Assembly (NCBI RefSeq): GCF_021134715.1
Contig: NC_060026.1
Location: 7,865,001 to 7,929,000, forward strand
DNA: 64,000 nt
From: Daphnia pulex
Taxonomy: Eukaryota > Arthropoda > Branchiopoda > Diplostraca > Daphniidae
Direction of reading: 5' to 3'
Shown: piece by piece, positions 22,000 through 32,802 of the stretch
Position numbering within the stretch: position 1 is the first letter of the stretch
How the letters are laid out: the number at the start of each line of letters is the position of its first letter
Notes under the pieces: generated by a model
What the model saw: only the letters and a program-made list of their open reading frames with translations
Database searches by the model: none
Told to the model about the DNA's origin: nothing
Position numbers and translations under genes: made by a program

Positions 22000-23690
22000 T
22001 GTCGATGATCAAGTCGCGTGGAATTGAAAGCCGCAGGATTGACGGCACTGCTGACAAACACTTGATAATCGCCCTCAAGTTTGCTCTGAATGGCAAGATC
22101 TGTAAAAACGCCACCACCAGAACCTATCGCTCTTCGTCGGCTACTTGTAGGAGGAAGAATTGTGATGTTCACAGATGGGCCAGCGCCGTATGGTTTAATG
22201 GGTTAAACATCCTATCAGCTACTTCCTGTATGGACTCTTCAACTACTTCGTTTGTCTCTTCTCTTCTTGTCTCTTCAACAACTTCATTGAGCTCACTCCT
22301 AATACAACACTCTTCACCATGGACAGCGTTGCTTCCATTTTCTCTCTTTGGTGATTGAAAGTTTCACCGATGAAATCACGAACACAGTCTTCAATTTGGT
22401 AATGCTTCGCCTCATTTTGATAAGCATCAAGTTCCTTTAGGTAGCTCTATCAAAAAACTTTATTTTAGCATTCTATGGTGAAAACCTGAAAAGCTGTGCT
22501 TACCTCAACTTCTTGAATAACAATTGGGGAAACCGCAAAACAAATTTCTTTCGTTGCACAATTTAAGAAAAAAACAATGGCGATTTTTTCTCGATGTAGA
22601 AACACTGTCTTTCAATCAATAGACACACTTATTTCCAGTACAAGTACAGCTCGTGATTACATGTAATGGTGTCACTGCACCTCCTCCAGCGTATGAAAAA
22701 TCCGTCGGCATCTGTACATGGTTCAAGAAAACCACGTACCTAAAACAAAAAGGAAATCACGTTGAAACCAGAAAAAACTCTGCTCTTATGATAGCAATGT
22801 TAGGTAGTAAATTAGAAAACTGCTGCAATGAGAGCAATAGAAATTACAGCACGGTCGTAAAAAAAATGCTGCTAGAGCAACATTGCTGGAATTGAAACAT
22901 TTTAAAAAATTGCTGCTCGAGCAATATCACTGGATTTGAAAGATTTTTAAAAATTGCTGCTAGAGCAACATCACTGAAATAGACACATTTCAAAAAATTG
23001 CTTCAAGAGCAACATCTATAAATGTGAATATTTTTAAAAAAATTTCTGCTAGAGCAACATCTCTCAATTTGAAAACATTTATAAAATTGCTGCTAGAGCA
23101 ACATTACTGGAATAGACACTTTTCAAGAAATTGCTGCTAGAGAAACACAATTGAATTTTTAAAAAAATTTCCAGACTTACAGAATATTTTAGGTTATCTA
23201 GCAGCATTTGGTTGTTAGTCAAGTTGTCTCTGGATGACAAGACTTGACTAATTAGCTTTTGGATTTCCGAAGGATTTGTTGGCAAGTAGGAAATTTGTAA
23301 CTGATTAATTGAGTCCAGGAAGGTACCCAAAGCCTTTGAACTTTCTGCTACTTAAAGTCTTTTCCGCTCAAATTCCTTCTTTTTTATGCTGTTTTGCTAG
23401 TCTCAACGAAGGAATCAAGTTCATTCCATTCGTCACGAACATCTACAACATCCAATATCTGTTAAAACTACACAAGGAAATGAAAATGAAACAAGTTTAC
23501 CATTAATCCATTTGATCTTCTCTTCCTTATCGGTAAGAAAATTGGAGGATTCCAGTTTTCGGTGATATTCTAGAAGAAAGGATAATTTTCCCTGTTTCGG
23601 ACCCATATTAATGGCCATCACCTCGGTAGCTTTTTCAGAGTCGAGGAGAGACTCGTGCAATTGCCATGGCTCTTCCACGAATGGGTGCAT
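22000..23690 (-). pseudogene. Degenerate multi-exon helical protein gene (unidentified)
   Basis: Exon 1 (23690-23501) opens MHPFVEEPWQLHESLLDSEK and runs to EEKIKWIN at a gtaaac donor. Downstream exons read ILDVVDVRDEWNELDSFVET then SKTA and a TAA, TFLDSINQLQISYLPTNPSE to LLDNLKYSV at a gtaag donor (about 23165), and SYLKELDAYQNEAKHYQIED, then REKMEATLSMVKSVVLG (about 22440-22270). The composition is helical with few Cys, like a rod or adaptor protein. The exon 1/2 frames do not match, and two further in-frame stops occur, so it is decayed. The minisatellite at 22868-23150 lies in the intron between the last two segments. No family is recognised. Confidence 0.4.
22868..23150. repeat. Minisatellite, seven copies of a 42-46 bp unit
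   Basis: Units beginning GCTGCTAGAGCAACATCACTGG start near 22868, 22914, 22956, 23000, 23046, 23089 and 23132, each followed by a T/A-rich spacer. The core TTGCTGCTAGAGCAA is nearly palindromic. An eighth, weaker unit is near 22820. Confidence 0.85.
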
Positions 23691-23792
23691 AGCCCTCAGC
23701 CTCCCTAGCCCGGGTGCTAGCTCCTGTCATAGCCAAAATTCAAAATCCGTTAATCAAGCCGCTAAAATCAAGCGGTAGAATTCATAACTGAC

Positions 23793-24134
23793 CACAGAAA
23801 GCGTGAATCTGACAGCCGAGATCACCAAATTGCCACGGTCCACCACAAGAGAAGTTGTAAACAAGCTTCGGGAATCAGCGAGATCATAAGGAGAAGATCC
23901 GAAACGGCCAAATTCATCACCAGCATATTGGCCAGCATCCGCAGAGACTTGTAGCGGCTGAAGATTTTTAGAACGAGTACATTTCCACCGGTGGCACAGG
24001 TGACTACAGTCCAAGCACAGGAGCACGTTCAACAGATTATCAATTTGTTGATCAGGCACAGTACATGGCTTGAAATCGTGTTTCTGCGCCAATGCCAAGG
24101 AGACATTTCGTGCAATCATGGTGATGTTTGCCAT
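23793..24134 (-). pseudogene. Opsin-like rhodopsin-family receptor exon, frameshifted
   Basis: On the minus strand an ATG at 24134 opens an N-terminal peptide (MANITMIARNVSLALAQKHD). One base over lies GNVLVLKIFSRYKSLRMLAN then MLVMNLAVSDLLLMISLIPE, the TM1 end, loop and TM2 of a class A receptor (G-N-x-x-V, N-L-A-V-S-D). After a further one-base shift comes CGGPWQFGDLGCQIHAFCG at a gtcagt donor, with the GGPW-x-F-G-x-L-G-C-Q signature typical of opsins just before TM3. The two frame changes and lack of downstream exons indicate a pseudogene fragment. A non-opsin peptide receptor is the alternative. Confidence 0.6.
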
Positions 24135-24478
24135 TGTCAGCTAATTAAATGAGTCTGGAAGAATTCTCGGTAGTAACGTAAAAAGTGTTGCTGGAGTGCT
24201 TGACGAAAAATCTGCGGACTTCAACTGAAATTTAATTTGTTTTAATGAATGTAAATAATTGAAGAAATTAACATGTTTTTGGGTCTACTAAACAGAAACG
24301 ACCAACTGCCAGCTACTCCAGCAGTGTGTTTACGATCTACCCCGACCAGACTCTGTTATTTATACTAAATTCGTAAAGGTCTAGCGCTAAACTACGCTAA
24401 ACAGCGTCTAGTCTAGCGACGAAAAGTCAGCTCATTTGCAAAGCTTTTCTGTTTCGTTGCCTCTTCCACCTTTTTCTT
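24135..24478. other. Spacer before the Gypsy remnant
   Basis: No gene is seen. The segment 24370-24425 repeats TAGCGCTAAACTACGCTAAACAGCG-like blocks. No 5' LTR matching 26593 onwards was found here. Confidence 0.35.
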
Positions 24479-26326
24479 GTGTGCGTTCCTGTATTCGTTT
24501 TACGGCCTCTGCCAACAAGTGGGGAATTTCAGCGACAAGATCGCCGCAGCTTTGGCCCCTTTATCTCCACTTTTAAAGAAAATATCGCCTGGGAGTGGTC
24601 CGCCGATCATGAACAAGCATTCTGCGCCGCCCGCAGTACACTAGCCATCGTTCCAGACCTCGCCTTTTACGACCCGGGCCGTCCAACATCTTTAGCAGTC
24701 GACGCATCTCTGTTAAACGGCCTCGGATTTATCTTAAAGCAACAAAACGAGTCCGGTACGTGGCACGTCGTGCAAGCTGGCTCCAGATTCCTCCGTCCGC
24801 CTGAAACGAGATACGCTATGATAGAACTGGAATGCCTGGCCGCATCTTGGAGCATGAAACAAAGCCGCCAATTCATTGAAGGACTCCCCAACTTCGACTT
24901 GGTTACAGATCACCGCCCCCTAGTGCCGATCCTTAACGACTACGCTTTAGACAAGCTCGACAACCCGCGGCTCCTTCGTCTTCGTCTTCAGATGGCGCGA
25001 TACAATTTTACCGCTCGGTGGGTGCCGGGAAACCGCAATATCGAGGCCGACGCCCTCTCGCGTTCACCAATTTCTCCAGGCACACCCGCGGACGAGCTTG
25101 GGGAGGGACCCCAAACATTCACGGCCAGGATCGCCATGGTCGGGGTCATTGCCGAATCCCCCGCCACAAACATCGACATTACGCTTGAAAAAGTGAAACT
25201 AGCAGCCACAGCAGATCCAGTATTAGTGGCGCTGCGTACCACCATACGGGAAGGTTTTCCAAACGAAAAGAGCAATCTGCCTCTCGCCCTTCGCCCGTAC
25301 TGGGACGCTCGCCACCAACTCGCCATAGACGACGCCGATGACATGCTCGTTTATGGCGCACGCATCGTCCTTCCACGATCCATGGTGAAAGAAACGATCC
25401 AGACACTTGTCGGCATGCACCAGGGCGCCTCAAAGATGCGCCAACGAGCCAGGCTATCACTCTACTGGCCCCACATGGACGTCGATATTGCCCACGCCGC
25501 AGCCTCATGCGAAGAATGCGTCAGCCAACTTCCTTCTTTACCGGCAAAACCTCTGCAACACCACGAACCAGCGACTCGGCCGTTTGAATTTCTTCACGCG
25601 GATCTCGGCGAGGTTGAAGGCCGGCACTTCCTGGTCATCGTCGACCAGTTCAGTGATTGGCCGGCCGTCACCATGTTCGCAGACAAAAACACAACCGCCC
25701 GGCGTCTCATCAACGCGTTCCGTGCATTCTTTATGGACACCGGGGGAGCCCCAGTAAAGATTTATGCTGACAACAGCCCATTCGGAGCAGCCGAACTCCA
25801 ATCTTTCCTGCGAGACTGGGGCGTATCATTCGGATCTTCCATCCCATCCGTGACAGCTTGCCCGCCCACCGACGATCTTTCGCCCCCGTGGCAGTGGCAG
25901 AGAGTAGCCGACGTTTTGAAACAGCACATGCATCGCGCATTGGCGCTAACAACATCCCGTTATAAAGCCACCGCTCATCATTTAGCCACATTCCCGCTTG
26001 GCGCTCATGTGCTCGTGCAGCATCACGCGACAAAGCGATGGGACACCCCCGCCGTCGTCGTAGAGGTAGGCGACAACCGCGACTACATCGTCAAAACGGC
26101 ATCAGGACGCCTATACCGCCGAAACCGCCGCCTACTCCGCCAACGCGTGGTGGTCATGCCGGGACCCGCGGTACCGACGAACGACCCAGCCCAAATCGCC
26201 CCAGCTCCAGCCCTGGATCCAGACATCGAGCCGCGCCAGAGACGACAACGTCGGCCCAGGAACTACGGCCCGGCAACTCGACGTTCAGCCAGAACACACA
26301 GCGCCCCGCTTCGCTACCCGGCCTAG
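24479..26326 (+). mobile_element. Gypsy/Ty3-type retrotransposon pol remnant (RNase H-integrase)
   Basis: The 615-codon frame begins in the RT/RNase H connection (ENIAWEWSADHEQAFCAARS), includes RNase H (LAVDASLLNGLGF, then TDHRPL and NRNIEADALSR), the integrase zinc region (H...C-x2-C near ASCEECV), an integrase core with the first Asp (HADLGEVEG...VDQFSDWP) and second Asp (YADNSP), and a C-terminal GPY/F-type segment (RYKATAHHLATFPLGAHVLV). Gag, protease and most of RT are absent. Just upstream, another frame reads NFSDKIAAALAPLSPLLKK, showing a frameshift near 24580. The region that should hold the third catalytic Glu is replaced by unrelated sequence, so the integrase is inactive. The frame is visibly GC-rich against its surroundings. 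Confidence 0.9.
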
Positions 26327-26702
26327 TGCCGGAACATGCGAGCCGCAACACGGGTTTTTCTTTCTTTTTTAACCCCCTCCCGCTATTTTGTCCCCCTTCG
26401 TCTCAACAAACAAGCATTCTCATTTCGGCTTTTTTTATTATTCCTGCCCCCCGTCTCAAACCTAGTATGGCTACCAGGCCATGTATGTATCCAAACGCTA
26501 TGTGTCCCTCAAACCATTCTCATCCGTTTCCCTCGCCAATTGAAGCCCTGAAATAACAAATAACAAATAAACAAACACGGAAAGAAAGGGCATGTATTGA
26601 CTCCGCAGACGACGAGTCTAGCAGACGACGCTGAGAGGAGCAAGGGAGTCAGTCTTGGCTAGCTAGCCTATTCATCACGTTGTGCTCTCGTCCCCTCCCG
26701 GC

Positions 26703-27428
26703 CAGTGTTTCGTATCTTTTTGAAAAGATAAGATAAGATACGAAAAGATTAGATAAATTCGTATCTTTTGACCTATCTTTATCTGGTACTTTAAAAAACG
26801 CAATTTATCTTATCTTTATCTTATCTTCGGACCTTTTTTCGCAAAGATAAGATAAAAGATAACTTGTTACTGACATTCTGACAATTTTTCGGTGTGACCG
26901 ATATTTGAACCTCGCTCCTTCGACATTTCAGCCCAGGATTCTAACCATTAGACTACCAGAGACATGACTAACGAGTAACGACCAAGGTTAAAATCAGGGC
27001 CAAGTCGAAAATGAAAATTTCATATTGTAAAAAAGGAGTCTGCAGAAGAGACGAGAAGAGACTGCGCCCGCTGAAGCCAACGGAAGTGTCGAGCGTGTTT
27101 TTAGTACAGCCAAAGACATTCTTCAGGCTAAACGCAGTAGAACTAAAGCTGATCTTTTCCAAATGCTAATGTTCATTAAAAGAAATGCATGTATTGATTG
27201 AAACATTTATTGATTCATTTGCAAAAATAAATTAAAAGCATTATCTTATCTTATCTTTATCTTATCTTTAAAAAAAACAGATAAAGATAAAGTGCAAACT
27301 TATCTTTATCTTATCTGAAATTTATCTTATCTTTTTCTTTTTTTTTTTTGAATCTTTATCTTATCTGAGCGGTTCAAAACAGGTGCTATCTTATCAGATA
27401 ACGAAAAAACGAAAGATACGTTACACTG
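26703..27428 (+). mobile_element. hAT transposon with transposase C-terminal remnant
   Basis: The element starts CAGTGTTTCGTATCTTT and ends AAAGATACGTTACACTG, imperfect inverted termini with hAT CAGTG ends. The flanks are CTCCCGGC and CTCCCGAC, an 8-bp target duplication with one change. At about 27065-27200 the plus strand encodes PAEANGSVERVFSTAKDILQ, AKRSRTKADLFQMLMFIKRN and a stop, the hAT-family C-terminal dimerisation domain. The ends are rich in GATAAG/CTTATC repeats. The catalytic region is missing, so it is non-autonomous. It lies inside the putative LTR. Confidence 0.88.
26891..26963 (-). repeat. tRNA-like (pol III) segment inside the hAT element
   Basis: The reverse complement reads TCTCTGGTAGTCTAATGGTT and then AGAATCCTGGG..., an excellent A box (TAGTCTAATGG), followed about 40 nt later by GAGGTTCAAAT, a B box. 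A paired acceptor stem is partial, with mismatches. I interpret it as a tRNA-derived SINE head or tRNA pseudogene captured by the transposon. Confidence 0.5.
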
Positions 27429-27454
27429 CTCCCGACTCGACTTAAGGTAATACA

Positions 27455-29829
27455 CTGTTTACCCCCATTACGCTGGTCTAAACAGTTCCTCAAATGTAAT
27501 TTGATTCGAGTCTTGCATCTTCCGCAAATCCAATATTCGAAGGACAAACACTTTTGTTTGCGGATATGAGTGTCGAATTTTTCTAACTCTAATAACCCCG
27601 TGTGATTTTCTTTGTGTCCACTCATTTCCATCAGACCTTTGTCCGTTGCTCTAATGCCAAATTTGACTGGTGAGGTAATTGGATATTTGAAATTTGTTTG
27701 CCGCCATTTTTTGCGCACCGTCTGACGCAGTTGTTTCTTCAGACCTTTTTGTGAGGTTAGCAGGGAAGAATTGACCAGTGGTGCTATAAATGCCACCACT
27801 CAAAGGTGTGCTAATCTTTAATGGTTCCCATGGCGACAATTTTTGACAATCCAATTTCTTATTCGATTTCGCGTGCTGACTAAAAGTCAATAAGTACACT
27901 AGTCGCAGATTTCCAAATGAACCGTAACACAAGGGTGCGATTTTATTTTGGGTCCAATGTCGAATATTATTGTTGCTTTTTTTTTTTCATTTGCATCCGT
28001 AATGGATGGAGAATAGTTTTTCTCTTAACAACTGCCGGACAGGATTTTTAAAAAACACTAGGTGATTTTATGCTCTATATCGTTCCTCCAGCAGATTATC
28101 CGAGTCACTTAAAAAGCCTTCGCCGTACTTTGCCTACGTAGACTTCCTGCCATTTCACCAGCGATGTGTGAAATGCGGTGAAATGTTTCAAAAAAAGCTA
28201 AACGTCAGATGTACAGGAACAGTCATACAAGGAATCGTCACTGACCCGTATTGAACTTCGTACTTTGTCAAATTTGAACCGTCCGGTACCCTGTGCATAG
28301 AAACCCAACTATGCCAAACATATTTGTGCGACGCAATGCAAACATAATTTGTATATGCGATCCCGAGCACACATCAAGTAAAACGAGGGTCAAAAACACC
28401 CGGGCTGGAATTTCTCAATATCCAATATCGTCAACGATGATTTGAAGCACTTGCAAATAACAACGTGTAAAGAAATCGAATCAGCTCTTCCGCCTTTTTG
28501 TTCCCTAGCAGTAAAAAAAACTTTTGCGACAGCCAGCACAACCGTTTCAGTTAATATGAGAATTATTCTGGTCCATTTGTAAACGCTCCTCAACGATCCG
28601 GCGATGAAATGTAGGCAAATGAATCTTGTAATCTTTTTTTTTTTTCAGCGGGAAATTTGAAAAATTCCAATAAACGGTATGTTGATCAAACAATAATAGC
28701 GCAAGCGCACTCATTTGGATGGAAAAACCAGTTAGGGAAATCCCTGAGCGGGAAAGCGCTGGTTGTTCCGACAATTTTCCAGCATTGTTATGCTTCCTTT
28801 GTAGGAAAACCAAAAAATAAAAAGGGGAAAAATTCTACCGGCAACAGGGGAAAACTTCCGTTGGAAGAGGCTAAACGGTACGCCGAGTTGGAAAATGTAG
28901 TTACTTAGCAACAAGAGATTTGATTGCTTTTGCTTTGATTTTATTTTGATTTGATTTATTTGTAACGCGCACTATCCAAGTGAAGTTCTAATGACGCGAA
29001 TTTAACGTCATATCCTTGAAAGCAATCAAGGATCCTGTCTAATAACATTTTTTAGTGTTATGCCGCAGCCTCAAGGCGCAGGCCAACAGTTTTATGACGG
29101 GTTCAGCAGGGCCTTTTTTCAAAGCATTGACGCTCTAGCCACTACACCCTACACCACATCGCTTTCACCCCCTTCAGTATATATCTAGGCCTGATTGTAT
29201 AGTGGCGGGATGTGGCTCGACAATCTGCAGATTGTCAATGCAGGCGCATGCAGATAGTTGCGGTTATTCGTTCCCAAATTCGATTCAACGTCGGTTAATT
29301 TGTTCACTTCGTCGAGTTCAAAAGCTCCCGCAACGATGGCGCCAGAAAGTCCTTCATTCGGGAAGCCGTATATATAGCTAGCGACCGTGTATCGATCCGA
29401 CACGACAAACTATCTGATTGCTATATACACACGTCTTATCATTGCCTCTCCCCACCCCAAGTGTTTCTGATGTACTACGCAACAACTTGGCTTTTTCAAC
29501 ATGGAGGGAAAAGTTACAGTGTGCCAAACTAGGCCGCCGCCACCACCGCCTTAATCAACTTTTTGTTTATGTGCTCTGGCTGTTTGGTTTTATTCGTGGG
29601 ATTCGCTTCTTGGAAGTCATATAATTAACTTGGCGCCAAAATCGCAACATAAACATCTTCTTGTCGCTGGGTAACAAAATTTGCGAATAAGCACCTCCAG
29701 GAATATTTTTCTTTTTGCCAGTTTGTTTTATTCGAAGGATTGGATGTCAGCGTCTAAGAGATGAAAACAAAATATTGTCCTATAATTAATAGATCGCAAT
29801 TTTCTCCGAGAGTTTGAAGACTTTATATC
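27455..29829. other. No firm gene; several weak frames and a retroposon tail
   Basis: The minus-strand frame 27799-27386 (137 codons, containing KFGIRATDKGLMEMSGHKEN and the Cys pair ICGRCKTR) looks protein-like but has no recognised domain and runs into the hAT end. The plus frame 28657-28908 (containing VVPTIFQHCYASFVGKPKNK) and minus frame 29403-29185 (TVASYIYGFPNEGLSGAIVA) are likewise unassigned. 28918-29110 on the minus strand resembles a retroposon 3' end: TAGTGCGCGTTACAAATAAA followed by AAAT-rich repeats. Confidence 0.3.
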
Positions 29830-29869
29830 GATGTCAATTTTCTGGTTACATTTTTGGCTCGAAAGTGGG

Positions 29870-30596
29870 AAGAAGGAGAATCTTGGAGTGATCTTCGACA
29901 GCAATTTGACCATGATCCCGCATATCAACAGCGTGTGCAAGTCAGCATTTTTTCACATTCGCACACTGGGAAAAATCAGGAAATACCTGTCACCACATGC
30001 GGCGAAAACCTTGGTTCAAGCTATGGTTCTTTCCCGACTGGACTACGCCAACTCGCTGTTTGCTGGTCTTCCAAAGGAACAGATCCTGAGACTGCAGAGA
30101 GTCCAAAACGCTGCTGCCAGATTGATTGTCGGAGCGAGGAGGTTTGATCCTGTTTCCAACCATCTCAAAACCCTGCGTTGGCTGCCAGTCAACGAGCGCA
30201 TCAGCTTTAAGTGTTTGGTTTTGGCCTTTAAGTGTCTGCATGGATATGCCCCTCCATATTTGTCATCCCTGATTGAGCGTTACAACCCACCACGGACCCT
30301 CAGATCGTCGTTTTCTAGTGATCTAGCTGTCCCACCAGGAAAACCTGGGCTCTATGGCTCGCGCACATTCTCAAGAATGGGTCCGAGGCTGTGGAACGAC
30401 CTGCCGGATAACATCAAGAAAATGACGGAGCTGAAGAATTTTAAAACTCTGTTGAAATCCTATTTGTTCAGTAAATGTTATAAATGACCCAAATTGTACA
30501 TATTTTCTTGAGTGACTCTACCTAAAGCGTCATTTGATCATTGTGTTGTAAAGTGCGCTATAGAAATTGAATAAAATAAATAAAAATAAAATAAAG
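29870..30596 (+). mobile_element. 5'-truncated CR1/L2-type non-LTR retrotransposon
   Basis: The frame to 30487 encodes the C-terminal end of a non-LTR reverse transcriptase ORF: LGVIFDSNLTMIPHINSVCK, LSRLDYANSLFAGLP, LQRVQNAAARLIVGARRFD, LRWLPVNERISFKCL, YGSRTFSRMGPRLWNDLP. This is the thumb and post-RT region seen in CR1/L2/Jockey-like elements. The 3' end has the signature TTGTAAAGTGCGCTATAGAA followed by AATAA/AAATA repeats, typical of CR1/L2 tails. Endonuclease and RT palm are absent, as expected for 5' truncation during target-primed reverse transcription. The reading frame is still open. Confidence 0.9.
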
Positions 30597-31945
30597 ACCT
30601 TCCGGATCGATGCGTTTCATTTGTTAACATTTTTACCGTAGCTGCTGTGAGCTGGTGATGAGACGGACTTTGAAATCACGTGACTCGCCAACTAATTTTT
30701 CACCCCGCTCTGATCAGCCGGCAGCTGACTCAGGTTTCAATTGAGTTTCCGCTGGGACTGGCCGTTAATGCTGACGTCTTGTTCTTTTTGTTGATTAGTC
30801 AGTTCGTTTCGTCACCCCTCACGCGGAACCCAGCGGCAGAGGAGACTCAATTTGTTCCTTCCGCCTGTAGTAGATAATTCACTTTTCTTGTCCAGCGTAC
30901 AGCAGAAAGTCCCGGGCATCTCCAACGGGTCGGCCGTGGATAAGTGCAAAGGCTGGATTGAAGCACGTAGTTTACGCTTTGTACATTTTAGAGCTGCCTT
31001 TTGCCTTCTAATTATTTCGCCCTTGACGCGTAGCACTATCAAACAATCCTTCGCAAATGTTCACGTGTGCTCAAGCGTCGAAAAACAAATTCCTTTTTTC
31101 TTTTTAAATGCCAAAGGTTTTCGGGGACGAATTCAACTTAAGTTTTCCATATATCAAGTTGGGAGTAGTTTAGGCCAATTATTGCGAGTCAACCTGTTGC
31201 TAAAGGCTCTGCGCCAAGGGAATCATCTTCTCGAGAAAAGCCAGTTGATATGGAAACTACAAACTTGTGAAAATGGCATGAAGCAGCCACGGGCATAGTA
31301 CATTGTAAAGGCTCACATCATATTTTCAAAATGATACGTTGGGGTTGACTGACAAATGCAACAGTCAAACTTCTAAGTACATATAACGATTACATAGGAT
31401 TTGTGGGAGCACTAAAGTCTACCTACTGTCTGGTGATGATGTGGACTGGGCAGAATTGAAACTTATAAACCCACCAACATTCACAATTGGACGCATTGAA
31501 TTGCATTTGGTATCATTTGCTCTTGTTATCTTTGTCTTGACGTGCTGTAACGAGATGAGATGACGGGATCTAATTTTCTTTGTATCTTGGGAGATGGCAC
31601 GACCTGTACAGTGGAGAAATGGGAAAAGTGTTTGGCTAGCACTCTGACGTGTTTGTACAGAGTTATATACCACATTGTTTCTTTTGTCCAACCGCTGAAT
31701 CGTCACGCATCAACTGTCGTTCCTATACGTATTACACATAATCCTATAGAACAACAACTCTTATCTCATAAATCAACAACATTTTGCGAGGGGCTGGCTG
31801 ATATAAAAGACGGGGTGGATTAGGGACCAAGTCGGAGATCCCTTCGTTTGTATTTATAGAATAAATAAATGAACTTGGTCGGCGGTCAATAAATTAAATA
31901 TCAAGGGCTGCAAAGTCTCGTTGTATTTCATTTGTCGATCGTTAT
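30597..31945. other. Spacer without a recognised gene
   Basis: A plus-strand frame 30852-31298 (148 codons) is long but composition-poor and matches nothing I know. AATAAA motifs at 31859-31866 and nearby are on the plus strand. I see no splice-bounded exons. Confidence 0.35.
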
Positions 31946-32620
31946 CTAAATGAGGGCTTTGAGCGATAGGGAAACATCTTCTTCGAGAAGGAATCCAGTG
32001 AAATGTGTGTAAGAGGGACCGAGTAGACTGATACCTGAAGTTATGTACGTAACCTGAGTCCAAACTTGATCGCCAGCTTTCAGATTTAATATCGATTGCA
32101 TCGAGAGTGTTTCGGAATTGGCTCCGTCATCGGCCGCTGCTCTGGCGACGTACTGGCCGTTCTTTACCATCTCCACGTCTAATGTGAAATCGCCTGGAGG
32201 GTTATACGATTGGGCTCTTCCAGTAAAAGAGAAGAAATATCTTCCAGCCACGGGTGCTGTGAATTTTTTTGTCGTTCGGTCGTAAGCTCCTCCTTCGTTT
32301 AGTACGAAGCTGTCGTATGCAATTGGAATTCCGACAGAGTACCAGTTGTAGTTCAGTTGACCGTAGAAGTATGTCGGTTTGGATTGGACGCCGGCGTAAC
32401 CGACAAAAGTCTGGAAACCTAATTAACCAACGAATTAAATCGTACCAGAAGTTGGAACTGAGTCTGCCATGATTTTACCGGGGTCGGTGTTCGGTTTGGT
32501 GAAATCGCAGTAAACAGTTTCCACCGTCGAGGCGCCCATGACAGAATAGACGCCACTCCAGAGGTGCCCAGTACTTTTGAGATCGGCGCATGAGGTTGGC
32601 ATTGGTTTTGGGTAGGGGAT
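31946..32620 (-). CDS. C1q-domain protein, likely 5'-partial
   Basis: Two exons on the minus strand: 32620-32479 (from an acceptor-like ctag; first Met at 32602) and 32418-31946, joined across a gtaaaa...attag intron in phase 1. Exon 1 reads PTSCADLKSTGHLWSGVYSV, VETVYCDFTKP, the Cys-containing lead common in crustacean C1q/fibrinogen-like proteins. Exon 2 carries the C1q jelly roll: YDRTTKKFTAPVAGRYFFSF, ADDGANSETLSMQSILNLKA, GDQVWTQVTYITSG, HFTGFLLEED, ending KALI. C1q proteins are secreted oligomeric pattern-binding lectins. There is no signal peptide or collagen stretch in the 198 residues from this Met, and the 160 bases upstream hold no credible exon, so the gene is probably truncated. 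Confidence 0.8.
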
Positions 32621-32802
32621 CTAGTTTCCATTTCCACTGGATTATGTTATACAGTATGTTTTAGTCCTTGATTCCTTGGAGGGAAATTCAAATACAATCC
32701 GGAATCTCATCAAAGTAAAACACTCGTGTATTAATGCATAGATATAGCTGCTTTAATACTTGATACATCTTCTCAAACAAGCAAACTGTCCGTAGGTTGT
32801 CG

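Larger units (their letters stand above)
26593..27454 (+). mobile_element. Probable 3' LTR of the Gypsy remnant, split by a hAT insertion
   Basis: A purine-rich tract (GGAAAGAAAGGG, 26578-26590) just precedes TGTATTGACTCCGCAG at 26593, the expected polypurine tract and LTR start. If the hAT element at 26703-27428 and one target copy are removed, the sequence would run to AATACA at 27454, giving a short LTR of about 128 bp ending CA. No matching 5' LTR is present, so the assignment is inferred. Confidence 0.4.

Noticed and set aside
21804..22358. 184-codon plus-strand frame
   Set aside because: It is opposite helical exons of a minus-strand gene and is Ser/Thr-rich antisense shadow; no domain.
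30852..31298. 148-codon plus-strand frame
   Set aside because: Long but without any recognisable motif or splice borders.
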